Part shown: piece by piece, positions 1 through 13,100 of the stretch
How the letters are laid out: every line of letters starts with the position of its first letter
Position numbering within the stretch: the stretch's first letter is position 1
The notes under the pieces: generated by a model
What the model saw: only the letters and a program-made list of their open reading frames with translations
Databases searched by the model: none
Told to the model about the DNA's origin: nothing
Source of the DNA: Rutpela maculata
Taxonomy: Eukaryota; Arthropoda; Insecta; Coleoptera; Cerambycidae
Assembly (NCBI GenBank): GCA_936432065.2
Contig: OW386292.2
Location: 131,703,460 to 131,767,459 of the forward strand
DNA: 64,000 nucleotides
Direction: 5' to 3'
Made by a program: the position numbers and the translations under genes

Positions 1-683
1 GATCTTTAGGTTTCTTTACGTTTTACATTTGAAAAACAAGTGTAAGTCCTATTAATAGCATTTCAAAGTAAGCATGTTAATTAATATTTCGAATAATATA
101 GATGCGCAGTAGGTTGCCTCAAGTAGTATGGATGCGAAGCGGGTTTTATCCTTCGACGGGAAACATTAAAAACATCCTCAAGAAATAATTATATACAGTA
201 TATACTAAATCTTTATATTGCTATATTTAAAAATAATCTCATTTATCCTATCTATAGTACACGGAAATTAGGCAAATTTATGTGGAATAGAAGAAAAAAA
301 TTATAATAAGCTGAAATGTCTATAATAGTTAGCTTATGTGTGTAAGAATACATATCAAAAATGTTCCCACAACCAAGAGGTAAGCTTCATTCCTATTTCA
401 CCCCCTTTAGGGACACCGCACTGGTTGTTTTACAATATCTTTTAAAGGGAAAAAACATAAGTATAGGAAAAGGTTTGTCACAAAATTCTCTACAAAAAAG
501 GTTTGGTGTTATGTATCGATATTTCTATTACTTTTTCTGTTATTAAATCGTAAACTGTAGGGTTAAACAAAAATGAAAGTCTGATTATATTGAATACGGT
601 ACTTAATCGAACATAACGCAGCCTGATAATATTTCAAATGATCCAACACAATCCTAACCGCCTTATTCATAAACACGCTAGAG

Positions 684-723
<40 letters not shown>

Positions 724-1010
724 TGTTTTGACCTGCCTATGACCTATGAGTGGGTGCGGCTAAAGAAAACTACATTTTGATATGCTGCTGGGATGATTCA
801 GTACCTTTTCAGCAGAGGGTCGTAGGGTGACTCAGTACATTTTGACATGTTTTATTTTTCTTTTTGCATTGACTAAAGTAAAGACTAACTACATTTTGAA
901 ATACAGAAAAGGCATCGGTTATATTGTGGTCATGCATCTTTGTAAATAACTCGTTTATTTTTAATTTTTTGAAAAAACTCTATTTCGGATTTTTTGTCCA
1001 AAAAGGTCCG
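1..1010. other. No gene recognised; (GA)n tract at 681-720
   Basis: AT-rich sequence with stop codons in all frames and no recognisable protein. The only distinct feature is a simple GA dinucleotide run of about 40 bases near 681-720. The short open frames here look like chance frames. Confidence 0.6.
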
Positions 1011-1760
1011 GCCCTTATATTAGTTATAGAGGTTGATCGACGGAATACTTAATTTTCGATTTTTATTAGGAAACTGTTCGGTATTTGTAGAATTTATCGA
1101 AAAAATCAAGTTTTCCAGGATTTGTAGATTCGCTTTTGTTTTGTCAAATTTCTAACAAACGTCACTTAATAGACTTAATCGAGCCCTATAATCGCCATTT
1201 TTGAAAATCAAAATCGGAACTTCGCTTAGGAAGTTATCAATTTCTTTGGAAAATCATACTCGGCCTTGGAAAAAATACTTGCGGTCAACGAATTCGGGTC
1301 GCCAGCAATAGGCTTCATTTTTGGCCGTGTACCTTTGATCCCAGCAAGTCTCATCGAAATTGATCAATATCCTGGACAGTTATCGTGCTTCCTAGCCCGA
1401 TTTCGAGAAAACCAGTTTTTTGCAAAAGAATTCAATTTCCATTTGTTTTTCGACATAATCTCCAGTATACTTATCTGTAGATCGTTGCCAGCGGCACCAT
1501 CTCTCCTGAAATATCTCGATCCGACTGCCCGTTACCGAGTTATTCAATTTTTCCCGAAAAACTATATCGGGTACTTCCGATTTCCGAACGGAGGTTTTCT
1601 AAAGGCCTCCTATCAACCACCCAAGTTTAATCGAAATCCGAAAACGGATTAGGGGGGCTGAGCGTGACAGACCGACTGACCGACGGACGGAATTTCTAAA
1701 TTCGCTGTCGAGTCGATAGATACGACTTTAATTTTGATCTGACGTTTTTTTCGGGTTTCG
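1011..1760. repeat. Probable dispersed repeat with GACN-type tetranucleotide patch
   Basis: This stretch is less AT-rich than its surroundings and contains a GACA/GACC/GACG patch near 1665-1690, followed by a GGAATTTCTAAA motif. The three E repeats elsewhere in the window have a similar layout: a GACA/GACC patch followed by an AAATTT tract. A 128-codon open frame (1266-1652) spans most of it but matches no protein I recognise. I infer a repeat rather than a gene; no second copy of this exact sequence is in the window. Confidence 0.3.
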
Positions 1761-3811
1761 ATGGTCCACTGAAAAAATGCAAAACCTATAGTACATTTTT
1801 TTGCGTTTTTTTGTTACCTCCCCCACCTGCCGTCGATTAACGTAAACACCCTTAATAATCTGCAAACGACCTATAAGACATATTTTATAGAAAATATAAT
1901 TCTCAATATTTTTCAATACCTCTAGTTTTGTCGTAGAACATCGCATTTCCAAAATATTATTGAAAAACCAGCACGGTGTCATTATAAGGGTGAAACGGGG
2001 ATGAAGCTCTCAAGTTAGGGATGTGAACTTTTTGATCCTGTATTCCTACCTCTATCAACTGTCGATTCAGAATATATCAGCTTATTATAATTGTTATCTT
2101 CTATTTTTGCTAATTTCCGTGTAAAGTACATATTTCTTAAAATAAATTTGCGTGTATTTTTATTGCTTTCACATAGGAATTGGTCCAAGAACCTCATGGT
2201 GTCCTTCTTCTTTTACGGCTCTATGTCGTAATAAGTCGCAAGTTTTCTTTAATCGCATTGCGCTATTTTGGTTGAAAAGGCGGAAGAGCAACAGCTTCTT
2301 CATATGTAGGAGGAGCTGCAACAAAAATTTAACCGTTAAAGGTGTTTTGTCTATAAGAGCAAAAACGGTAAATATTATCAGCGTATCTTGAAACAATTCC
2401 TTTACTTTTTTTACGTAAAGCCAATAAACGAAAACGGAAAGGTACCGTGGTATATAAACTACACTGTGCTGATGAGGAACAATAATCCCTAAACACCAAT
2501 GCACAAGAATGCTGCTATTTGCCAAATTTTTAAGTGTTTCACTGTTTACAGATGAAGACAAGTTTCATACGAAAAGACGTTATAGTATATTAAATATTAA
2601 GGTCAGTAAGTGTTCTTTACTAGTTGAGGATATGCTTGGAGATCGAGACGAAGTCTCCTGATCTGTAAGTAATTACTTACCGAACGTTAATTTGTAAACT
2701 TCACTTACAAATGTCTTAATAAATTCAGTAAAGGTGCCAAATTACCTGAGCGTGCAAAAATTGTAGGTGACGCTTTATGTACCAAATACTTGTTGCCGTT
2801 GGCAAAGGGTCTCTATTTTTCATAACGTCTCTAGGGAAATAAAGTAAATTTGGCAAAATTTTCCCTTTTATATAACAAGTATTATACTAAATGTTTTAAC
2901 TTTTTTATAACAAGTATTAAACTAAATGTTTTAACTTTTTTGGAGGTAAATTCAGACAAGCCTTACTTGCTCTTCTATATACGACATTATTTTCAAAAAT
3001 GTTCAGAGCTATTATAATATGTGATTTAATTTGTCTTGGCAGTAGTTGTCATTTGAATAGAAACCACGTCCTTTTATATTATTGACGGTTGCCGTGGATA
3101 TTCCAAGCATCGCTACTTTTACTATTTGCTTAGCAAATATGAAATCTTACTCAAACGATTATAGATTTCCACTAGTTTTTCTCCAGTTTTTTTCTAGTTT
3201 AATGATTATGGGTATGACGAAAAATATAATATGCACCGCGGGTCGTACAGTGCGATGTTTTGGTCTCGAATAATTGCAAACCTCGACCCTACGAGCCTCG
3301 GATTGCAAACTGAGCGTTAGTAGTCGTTTATTGTGTTATTGCAATTTACTTAAATTAATGTGTACATACTGTATGTTTAAAAAAAAACGTTATTTTACTT
3401 AATTACTGGTACTTCATTGGTTATATTAGTTTTTCTTTCAACTGTTACTTTTTTGCTAATATTTTGCGGGAAAAGAAGACGGTCCTCAAACATTTAAAAA
3501 AAATTCACAGCTAATAGACAAGCTTTGGCTCAGGGTGTTATTTGAATTTTTTTCTCTACTCTAATGGTCAACCCTGAGCATACGGACTTATACAGACAGG
3601 ACAGGACTACTATTTATTACTTTAAATACTTACGTAAAGGATCCATGTCATTTCTCCCTGAAATAAAAAGTCAAACTTAGTAATAGAGCGGGAGCTAGGT
3701 GGCTTTTTCGGCAGCTCATCGTTTTATGGTTTAATGGATGATAACGATTCATAAAATCGACTTCTGGCGGGGCACCTCCTGTCAGGAGCGTCACGAACAC
3801 TGTTTAAAAAT
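1761..3811. other. No gene recognised
   Basis: AT-rich sequence with scattered short open frames on both strands, including a 130-codon frame at 2169-2561 (-). I recognise none of them. A short tandem duplication of a motif reading ACAAGTATTA...AAATGTTTTAAC lies near 2873-2940. Confidence 0.5.
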
Positions 3812-4424
3812 TAGTGAAATCATGTCATCGTTACAAGGCTCATTTTTTTTGTGTGTACACATTTTATGTTTAGAATGAATAAAATAAGATCGCCAGAAAG
3901 TGTGGGCCGTCAGGAGGTGCAGCCAGAAAGGTAATAATGATACAATACATCTGAGGCACGGTACGGAGTCAAGTTAGCCGAAAGTGTTAAATTCCTGTAT
4001 TTAAGAGCCTATGGTACTTTTGTTGACGCTAAGAACTTTACGGGGAGGCTATTCTATTGTTGAAGGAGCTTATATTTACGTTTTAAAAAGGAGCCAGAAA
4101 TTGTAACGATGAGTTTAGAGTTCTGAGATGAAATATGCGAAAAAAAATCCAATTTTCTTCAAAAATCCTAAACATTTTCTTTCTGGCTAGCCTTATTGAC
4201 GGGAGTTTCTTTCTGGGATTTTTTTTCTGTATTCAAAACATTTAAATAAACATGCTCAACCTTAAAAAAGTTTGTAACGATGATGTTATATAACTCCGTT
4301 TTTTTACCTCTTTGACCTTTCTGGTTGCGCCCCTGATGGCCCACACTTTCTGGCGATCTTATTTTATTCATTCTAAACATAAAATGTATACACACAAAAA
4401 AAATTGGCTTTATAACGATGATAT
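3812..4424. repeat. Fold-back element, arms of about 110 bp
   Basis: Sequence at about 3812-3930 recurs as its reverse complement at about 4318-4424. A shared core reads AATAAAATAAGATCGCCAGA on one arm. The arms have diverged by small indels and the spacer is about 390 bp. No open frame of note lies inside. This fits a non-autonomous inverted-repeat element; I could not define its superfamily. Confidence 0.6.
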
Positions 4425-5034
4425 ATTGATATATATCATTGATTTTTATATCTTGAACCATGGCCAACTCGACGGGCTGACATATGCCAGAAGTCTATTT
4501 TGTCGTTATTTAAGTAAAGGATGGATCAGGTATTAAAGACGTTATATTCAGTGACGAATCGAATTTCTTTTCTAGTAAAACGGATAGCTGACTTTGTGCC
4601 CTCATTTTTGCAAAAAAATTATGATTAAAAAACTGTTTAAATAAATTTGCACTTATATAGAATAAATAAAAAGAGAAACATTAGTAATAATGCCTGCATT
4701 TACATTTGTTGAGGCAAATATTGTCGATACGCCAAAAGTCCTTGCAAGAGACCACTCAAATGGAATAGGGCTACTTAAAAATCCTATGGTAAATATGCAG
4801 AGAATCAGCAGGGGAATATAAGAGTACTTTAAGGTACTCACTTCCCTGGCTGGAAAAGTAGTTGTTTTGATTGATTCTCCAATAATGAGTGTTTTAAAGT
4901 ATTTACCTAACTAGTATATTAGCGTGCCTAGATTAGGGCAACAATATACAAAAAGTCTGTATTTTCATAATAAATAAAAAAGTTTGTAATAGACTGGCGG
5001 TACATGACCAGTCAGGTGCAACGTTTTTAAAATG
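4425..5034. other. No gene recognised
   Basis: AT-rich sequence between two fold-back elements. I see no coding or RNA signal. Confidence 0.5.
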
Positions 5035-5465
5035 CATGCCAATCATATATATGAATGAAATTACCATGAATATGCCAGAGACGCAAATTTTAGGCAGTCG
5101 TCGCGTGCAAAAGGGTGTGCAAACCGATTTTTTTTGTTTTTTTTTAATTTTAAAATGGATGCCAATAGTGTTAAATGAAAAGCCGTGAAAAAGAATCCAG
5201 CGGAAATTCATTGGCATGCAGTTTCCGCGCGCAAAACAACTTTTGATGCGCACATTAAATCGTAAAATTTTTTGGTGTTCTTGATTTTGGATGGTTTTAA
5301 TTTTGGATTTTTTTTTCAAGGCTTTTCGTTTGGCACTATTGGCATCTATTTTAAAATAAAAAAAAACACAAAAAAAACAAAAAAATCGATTTGCACACCC
5401 TTCTGCGCGCGACTAAAATTTGCTTTTCTGGCATATTCATGGTAATTTCATTCATATATTAGGCC
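5035..5465. repeat. Fold-back element, arms of about 145 bp
   Basis: About 5043-5185 pairs with the reverse complement of 5321-5462. Both arms contain the ATGAATGAAATTACCATGAA block, or its complement, at their outer ends. The spacer is about 135 bp. No coding content is evident. Confidence 0.65.
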
Positions 5466-6822
5466 AGTGGAATTAGCAAATATGCATAATGTAATTCTTT
5501 TCAGGATGCCACGTAGATTAAACGATAGTTTTATTGATTACCAACATGATCCTGAATTTGGTCCACTTTTTGACCGCCGCGCCGGAACATTGTTTATTTA
5601 ACGATTTATTGTTGAAAAATTCCAAAAAATCGACTTTTTAAAAGATAACTCAAAGATTTGACGATAGATTTTTCAATTTGTAGATACTGTTAGAACTTTG
5701 AAAAACGGTTAATTTGAGAGGTGTTTCGTTTAAAACGTTTGAAAATTTGTTTAAATAATTGCAAAAAACCGCGAAAATTTTCGCAATTTGCAAATATTTT
5801 TCATTCTTTAACAAAAGCACTTTACTGCTTGAAACTTTGACAAGATATGTCTTTTATCACCCCAAAGTTACCTCTAAAATGTCATCAAAAAATTTTAATT
5901 AGTTTAAGAGATATTCAATTTGTTTATTAAAAACATGAATAATGTAAAATGCAAATTCACCCAGTTCCCGTTGTCGTAGAGGGTTGATCTAGACATCATT
6001 TTTTTGTTGAGACTTAAAATTTATGTTTTCATTAATGGTAAATCAAATTTGCATTATTTTCAACATCAAAATGGCGTTTGAAAAAGTGTCACATTTTGAG
6101 TTTAGGTTTTTTGCTAATAACTTTTAAACAAATGAAGATATTGCAATATCGTTCTGATATCTTTGTTGCTGGGTTTTTTTCACACATTTTAAAAAAAAAG
6201 TGACTCTGTAGCCTTACTAGAAGCCGAGATGATTTTTTTTTAATAAATTCGTAATTTGTTTATTAATAAACATTAACAGCTGAAACTTGGCGAACAACTA
6301 GTTTAATAGTCTATCTTTGTAATAGAGCTGAGTTTGGGGGGAAAAAATCAATTTACAACGATAAAAATGATTAATTTTAAATCAGCGTCAGAACAGGAGT
6401 GAAAAGCATGAGTCATATCTGTAACATGTTCATAAAATGATCGAGACGAGTTCAAATCCGTCAACCAAAAATTTACCGTTTCTCCTATTTTGACTTTTTT
6501 TTTTAATTTGGGGTAGCGTGATGAAATAATAATTTCTGTCATGTCGATTTTTTAATGCCGCCAGTCTATAAGTTGTGATTTGCATAATACCTAAATAATA
6601 TTCTCTAATCATGATAAAAGTAAATAAATAAAAAATAATTAATTGTTTAATATCATATTAAAAAATAAAAATATGTGATCTCACAACTAACTCCGAATCG
6701 GGAATAGCAAGTAAATAAAAAACAACTAGTTATTTATTAATACTGTCTATCCCCCTGTATGTCCGTCTGTCTATCCCATGAATATGGGGTCAATAATTGA
6801 ACATGTCAACAACATTTATTAT
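5466..6822. other. 3' flank of the arrestin-like gene; no gene recognised
   Basis: Very AT-rich sequence downstream of the arrestin-like stop codon, read on the minus strand. Several AATAAA-type hexamers occur on the minus strand just past the stop, one of them within a few bases of it. Any could serve in 3' end formation and I cannot choose between them. Confidence 0.45.
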
Positions 6823-7115
6823 TTACAAACCTGAGGAACTGCCGGGAGCATTAACCATATGGTAATCATCTCCTCTTCCTATTTCTGTCCTGGAAGGTGC
6901 CGATGCCTTGTGTACCGAAGGAAGAAGACCTGATCTGGACGAACCGCTTGCTATAGCAGGCTGCGGCACAGCAAAATCAACTACGCCACTGCTTGAAGTG
7001 TTGCTAGGCGAATATAGGGTAACATTGAGTGGGTACGAGTTGTCGTGGGCAGCAGTGTTGTCTCCAAATTGGTACGAAGGGCTGTACGGGTCCCATTGTG
7101 GAAATTGAGATGCAG
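6823..7115 (-). CDS. Arrestin-like gene, terminal coding exon 7
   Basis: Acceptor TTATTCCAG. It encodes a Ser/Pro/Asn-rich tail beginning AASQFPQWDPYSPSYQFGD and ending APGSSSGL, with TAA at 6825-6823. No PPxY is present. The sequence CAG/GTTTGT directly before the stop could be read as a weak donor, so a longer isoform is not excluded. Confidence 0.8.
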
Positions 7116-10100
7116 CTGGAATAAGATATTAAAAACTTTAGATCTATAGATCAATCAATAGATTCTTGAACTGTTCAAATAATAACGTCTAACTCATGTG
7201 GATATGATGACGTTTCTATATATTAACCAGGCAAGCGATGAATTGAACTGTCAATAGTGTCAAGCAGCACGTGTGTCATTGAGTGACGTTGATTTGATAA
7301 GCTCTTGTAAACATTATTTTGTATTATCTCCCTCCAAATTTAAATGCCAATAGGATCTTGTCGCAGACACTGATAATGGACTCATACTACTATCTCCCTT
7401 CCCCGGCTAATGTATAATAACTTAATATCATTTTGTAAATTGAACATCTGTCAGCCACTGGGTTTTTAAATAAATGTATACTTTAACACCGGAACTTTTC
7501 CAGGCATACTCAAACTTGCTAATATCAACCTTTGTATAAGAAAAACGATTCTGATGGCTATAGAAACTACAGAGCCGTTAGCGATTTTTTAAAATTGTTA
7601 CAAAAATAATTTAGCATTAGCTTGCCAAACTGGTTTCTCGAAAAGCAGGAACACCGAATCACCCCATTGTGTATTCCAAGAGTTAATTGTTAATACCCTA
7701 GACAGTTATTGATTTCTCCCCTTTATTTGATGTTGATCACGAAATACTGGTGAACAATTTGATGGGTATGGAGTCAGGGGAGTTATTTTAAATCTTCTTT
7801 CTTTATACTAAACAATAGGACGCAAATGGTAAAACCAAACTATTGATGTAACCAGTACTGTATGTGATATCACGCATGGAGTTCCTCAGGGATTTATTTT
7901 GGGACCTCTGCTTTTCAATATTATTGCAGTTGATCTAAAAACGTATTTAAATAAAATACCAACATTCACTGTGTCAGCTATGCAGATGACACAAATATGT
8001 TAATCATCGATATGAATTAAATTTTGTTAGAAAAAACAAGTTAAGTAAGAATAAAACCAATGTGCTACTTCACAAAAGACCTTTTAGGTCGAGGTGATGA
8101 AATGTCAACCCAGCCTTAAACAATGTGCTACTGTTTACTCTACTCTTCTCTAGATATAACAATTTTTAATGAAAGTGACACACATTTGAGATATGGCATA
8201 GTTGACTGGGGAACTTGTAGAGCACAACGCATTACCAACAAAAATCTTCCCTACAGTTATTGCAACAGAATCCATAGCTTCTAAGCTACGCTCCATCAAA
8301 TTAGAGTTCAAAATGGCCGTTTATTTGTAGTTTTTGTAAGTTTAGTGATAATTGTAAATTGACATTTAAACATATTTTCACAAATATATTGAGTTGAGAA
8401 CATTTTTGCAATATATCAATGCTTTAATTAATATATACTTATGAGCATAAAATAATATGTTTCATTTTCATTATTAATAACCTACGAAAAAAATTTGGCT
8501 TTACCTTCAGTTGCAAAATTGTTGTTCTCTTGTATTGGGTAGAGGAATGCACCTTGTTGAAGAATAACATTCTGAAATTGTCCCCCAACTGGAATATGTC
8601 CCAGTACTATCCTGGAAGATAGGTTCATAGATATATGGAACCCCGGTAGTATAGCTGCCACCTGTATAATATTTTTAATATTAATAATATTGATTTATTA
8701 ATCTTAGAATTCATGTTCTTGATTAGACTGTTATTACAACTGTTCTTATAACATCGTTAAGTCAGATTGGTAGGTTGTCACGAAGCTATTTTTCGCACTA
8801 TTAAAATTTCAGTCTGATTAGCTTCAGTATAGTTGAAGCAATCGCATTTGTGAGCGACGTTGAGAGGCAAGGGGGTGCAGAACGCAGAGCCGGATTTAAC
8901 TATATTGTTCGCTCGTTTACTTTTTATAATATTACACTTGCAATATCCCCAAAGCACTGCTATGAATTGGCAACAAAACTTACTAAAATTTTCAAAAACA
9001 CATTACCAAATAAAGAAATATAAAGAAATTATCGAATTATATCTTCACCTCGACAGTATACGCTCAACTGCGTTGTCTCTAACTGCGGTCCTGGATTAAA
9101 AAACAACACACTCAAAAGTACTCTCCCACAAGCCACCTCAGCTAGCCGATATCGAATGGCCGAATCTTCTCTCTCACTTAATGTAAAAGTGGAATAAAGA
9201 TGGAAGATCTAGTTCTAGTCCTCTCGTCCCTCATAACGGCTCACTATTAAGGTTCCATCAACTATACATCTTTCGTTAAAATATAAGTTATATGTCTCTT
9301 ATACCGAAAAGGCGAACAGTATTAAAAGATATCGAGTGGATTACTTACAACTCGCCGCTTCATATCGAACGAACCTGAGGTATTCATCCGAGAATTTTGT
9401 TAGCGAAAGTATTTGATACACTTATTCTAAGTCGTGTCCAGGAGCATATTGGCACTGCAGAAATACTTAGTAAGTATCAGTATGGGTTTCGTACTAGCCA
9501 TTCCACAAACCAGCAGCTATTCCGAATTGGTGAGATAGAAACCACCGACTTTGACTGAGATTCACTAACGGGGTTTGTCGCCTTAGACCTCGAGCGAGCT
9601 TTTGACAAAGTCTGGCATCATGGATTTTTCGACTCGTATAATCAAACTAATACAGTTCTACATCATTGATCATCAATTCCACGCAGTAGTCAATCAGGAG
9701 TGCTCTTCTCTTAATTATATAATATCTGGTATTCCTCAAAGGTCCTCACTTGGACTGAGGCTTTAAACTCATATTAATGACTTACCACAATCCACAGTCC
9801 ATTGTAAGACACTATGCGTATATGCAGACGCCACCGCTTTACTACCGACCCCGAAATAATGACTAAACTCCTCCAAAGACCGACAGACATAACCTAAAAC
9901 TTCTACGACTAGGGTTTTAACATCGTTTTAACATCAATACGAAAAGAACGCAGTGTATATGCTTCACGAAGTGTAAAACCAGAATCACAAGTGGTAAAAT
10001 TAAAATAACAAACAAACCAATTGAGTAGCTTGAAGTAGTCGACTGTCTTGGGGTTGCCTTAGATAGGCAGCTCACCTTCAAAAAACTTATCAGCGTCGTG

Positions 10101-13100
10101 ATGTTCAAAAATCGGCAGGCACAGCTATGCTACTCCCACAAAAACTTTCCCTCACACATATTTAATCTGATTTATAAATATTATATATACGTCCGAACCT
10201 GACATATGTATCACCAATTTGGTATTCTCTCCTTACTCCTACCCATCAAAAAAACCCCCAGCCTCAACAAAATAAAATTCTTGCAAATAACCTTTCTCGC
10301 GCAATCCCAATCCAAACCCTCCTCAACATATCTAGTACCTCCACATTCAACTCTTTCGTTGTTTGCAAATTACTCTCTAACCTAGCCAACTCTTACCATT
10401 TTCATGACTGCACTTACTTACCTTGAGATTGGTCCACTGTTTAAACAATGTGCAGAGGTTAAAATTGTGCACCACAGTAGACTTTGGTATCTCCAACTGA
10501 AAGTTGTAGGTTCTGGCACCATGGGCACCAACTCCGAGTTCACTAGCAGACGCCAACAGTTCATAATCATATTTTCGGTCAGTCCCAGGTGACGTTACTA
10601 AAGATTCAGTTGTCTAAAAATATGTTCAAATGTTAGTAAAATTGGCAATCCATAAATCTAAGTAAGTAATTAAAATAGTATGGTAAAGAGACCGACGCAC
10701 ATTCTTTTATTAATAAAGGAAAAAGGAAAATAATGAGTTAATTGGTTATTTCCCAACACTAATAAATCAGCTAAATTTTAGTATAATTATTTTTTAGTGG
10801 TAAAAAATTGTGTATTAATTGATTCTGTGACAATTTGGCAGTTTCATTACATATAATTATAGAACCATTTTATAAAGGCTCTATTGTCTCCTTGTAAATG
10901 TTCTAGATATATTTCATATCTAGCCTCAAGTAATTGAACGAATAATTTTTCCTATAACGATTACATCAATGTTGGTTATAGCACTATTAAAAATGTATGG
11001 GTTATTCCTTTAATATTGTATTACCAGGTGGTATATATGTTCTTACAACTATTTACAAAGTAGTTAATCTTATACCGATAATAGTTCTTAACAAGTGGAA
11101 TTATAATGGTGGAATTTTATTAAGGTGTTTTAACGGAATCCAGTGAATGTAGATTATAAACTGTTTAAATGTAGATTGTAAACTGTTTAAAGCTTGGCCC
11201 TTAGTTGGCCCTTCTTCATCTCGACCTAAAAGATCTTTTGTGACTTACCCTACAACTAGTTGTTGCCCAGGATTCCAAGACTTTTTGCAAAGCTTGTGAT
11301 TTTCCTGGGAGCTAATTTTCCTATGTCTTCAGGCGTTAATTCCGCCTGTTCTAGGTACTTTAGCCTACTGCTGATTAATACCTTGTATTCGCAAAGTACG
11401 TTCCGCAGTCTCAGTTGCAGCTTCGCGCGCAGTATCTGCATTTGTCATCTTCTGCCATGCCCATGTTCTAGAGATGATATCTCAAGGGGCAATGGCCAGT
11501 TAGAAGGCCTGTAATCAGCCTTAGGTCGAACTTTTCGAGTTGGAGAAGCCTCGTGGCATTCTTTGTCGAATAGGTTATAAACCTTTTCGCTTGTCTTTGG
11601 CAGGCAGTATTCCTCCAATAGGACTTCCTTTGTTCATTTTCTCATTTTTGGACCTCCTCCATTAGGAATTCCTTAGATAAGCCACAGAACGGTGCGGGTT
11701 CTCTTTTCTTGCGAGGCTGTCAGCTGGTTCATTGCCTTCTATTCCCTCATGCTCTGACACCCACATCAAGGTAACCTTGTTGTTTTTTACCAGTTGCTTC
11801 TCTGCATTCCCAGGCAATTTTAAACTCGAGAGCCTTTAGTGCTGCCTGGCTATCTGAAAGTACATAAATCTTTGCCCTTCGAGTGCCTCTGTTAAGGCAT
11901 TCCTAGGCACACGGATCTAGAGCATAGATTTCTGCGGAGAAGATGGTTGGGGTGCTACCAAGGGCTTTAGATGGCCTGTATTTAGACTCCGCTTCGCCCA
12001 CACCAACCCACACACAGATGGATCTTAGATCCATCTGTGTGCCAGATGAGTGACTCTTTCTCCAACCGCAGTATTTCGACCCTGATCGCCTGATGGCTCT
12101 CAATCAGCACATCAAATGGGTAGTCAAAATCGTGCTTGAATGGCATTGAGTCAGTGGATTTGGTCATGGATTCAAGTTGGATTAGCTCCAAAATCCTTAA
12201 ATGACCAACCAAGTCTCCTCGTCTAAAGGGTCTCGCCGGTTAAGTATATGGAATTGGGCCCAGCGGCTTATTGGGCTATTCATTCACATGGATGTTGCTT
12301 ATGACTAGGAATGCTGAATAAAATATATAATAAACCTCCATTCCCTATATTAGCAGAGTTATGGTGGTAACAACACTCAAATTTAAAATTAATTTTTTTC
12401 AAAACTATTGAAGATAATTAATTGAAACTAATAGGAGACGTTGATATAAGATAGCTTTATATTGTACATTTTTTTTACATTTCTATTACGTCATTTAGTA
12501 TATAAAAAAAATAATTTAATTTTTGGGGGTGCTGTTTTTATATCAACCCCTTGAGAGACACCTACCAAAAAAATCTATATTATTTAACACTAACATAATT
12601 ATCGTGTGTAAAAATTATGTCAAGGTCAAATTGGGAGAAGATGCTTAAAAATATAAATCTAGATAATGAACACAGGCACACAAAAAACAAATTAAGTGCG
12701 AAGACCTAGACCACTTAATTCCTACTCATTTGGAAGCTAATAATCAAAAAAATATGCTACTACTTTTAGCTTGGCTCTCAATTATTTTTTTTTGCTTCAG
12801 AAGTATTGATTTTATTGGACAGTATGGTTAGGCCATTTTCATTAATCCACAGTAATATCTCTTCCGGAAGGGACACTAGCGAAAAATGTTTCAGACAAAA
12901 GTTGTTCCGTTCAGAAGGGGGGGAGGGGAGAAAAAAATGTTTGGTACAATAGTTATGCAATTTTTTTCGTAGAATCAGAATATGCGATCAAAAATGGAGA
13001 GTGCTATTAAAAATTCAAAAGTTACCTCCACCCCCCGCTTATCACGGGTGGGGGGTGAAAACTTGTTGTGCTCAAAAATGTCCCCCTCTGAATGGAACAA

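Noticed and set aside
1266..1652. 128-codon plus-strand open frame
   Set aside because: No recognisable family, no splice or promoter context, and it lies in sequence with repeat-like features. Kept only as part of a probable repeat.
2169..2561. 130-codon minus-strand open frame
   Set aside because: No domain recognised and no splice sites or conserved motifs. Probably chance.
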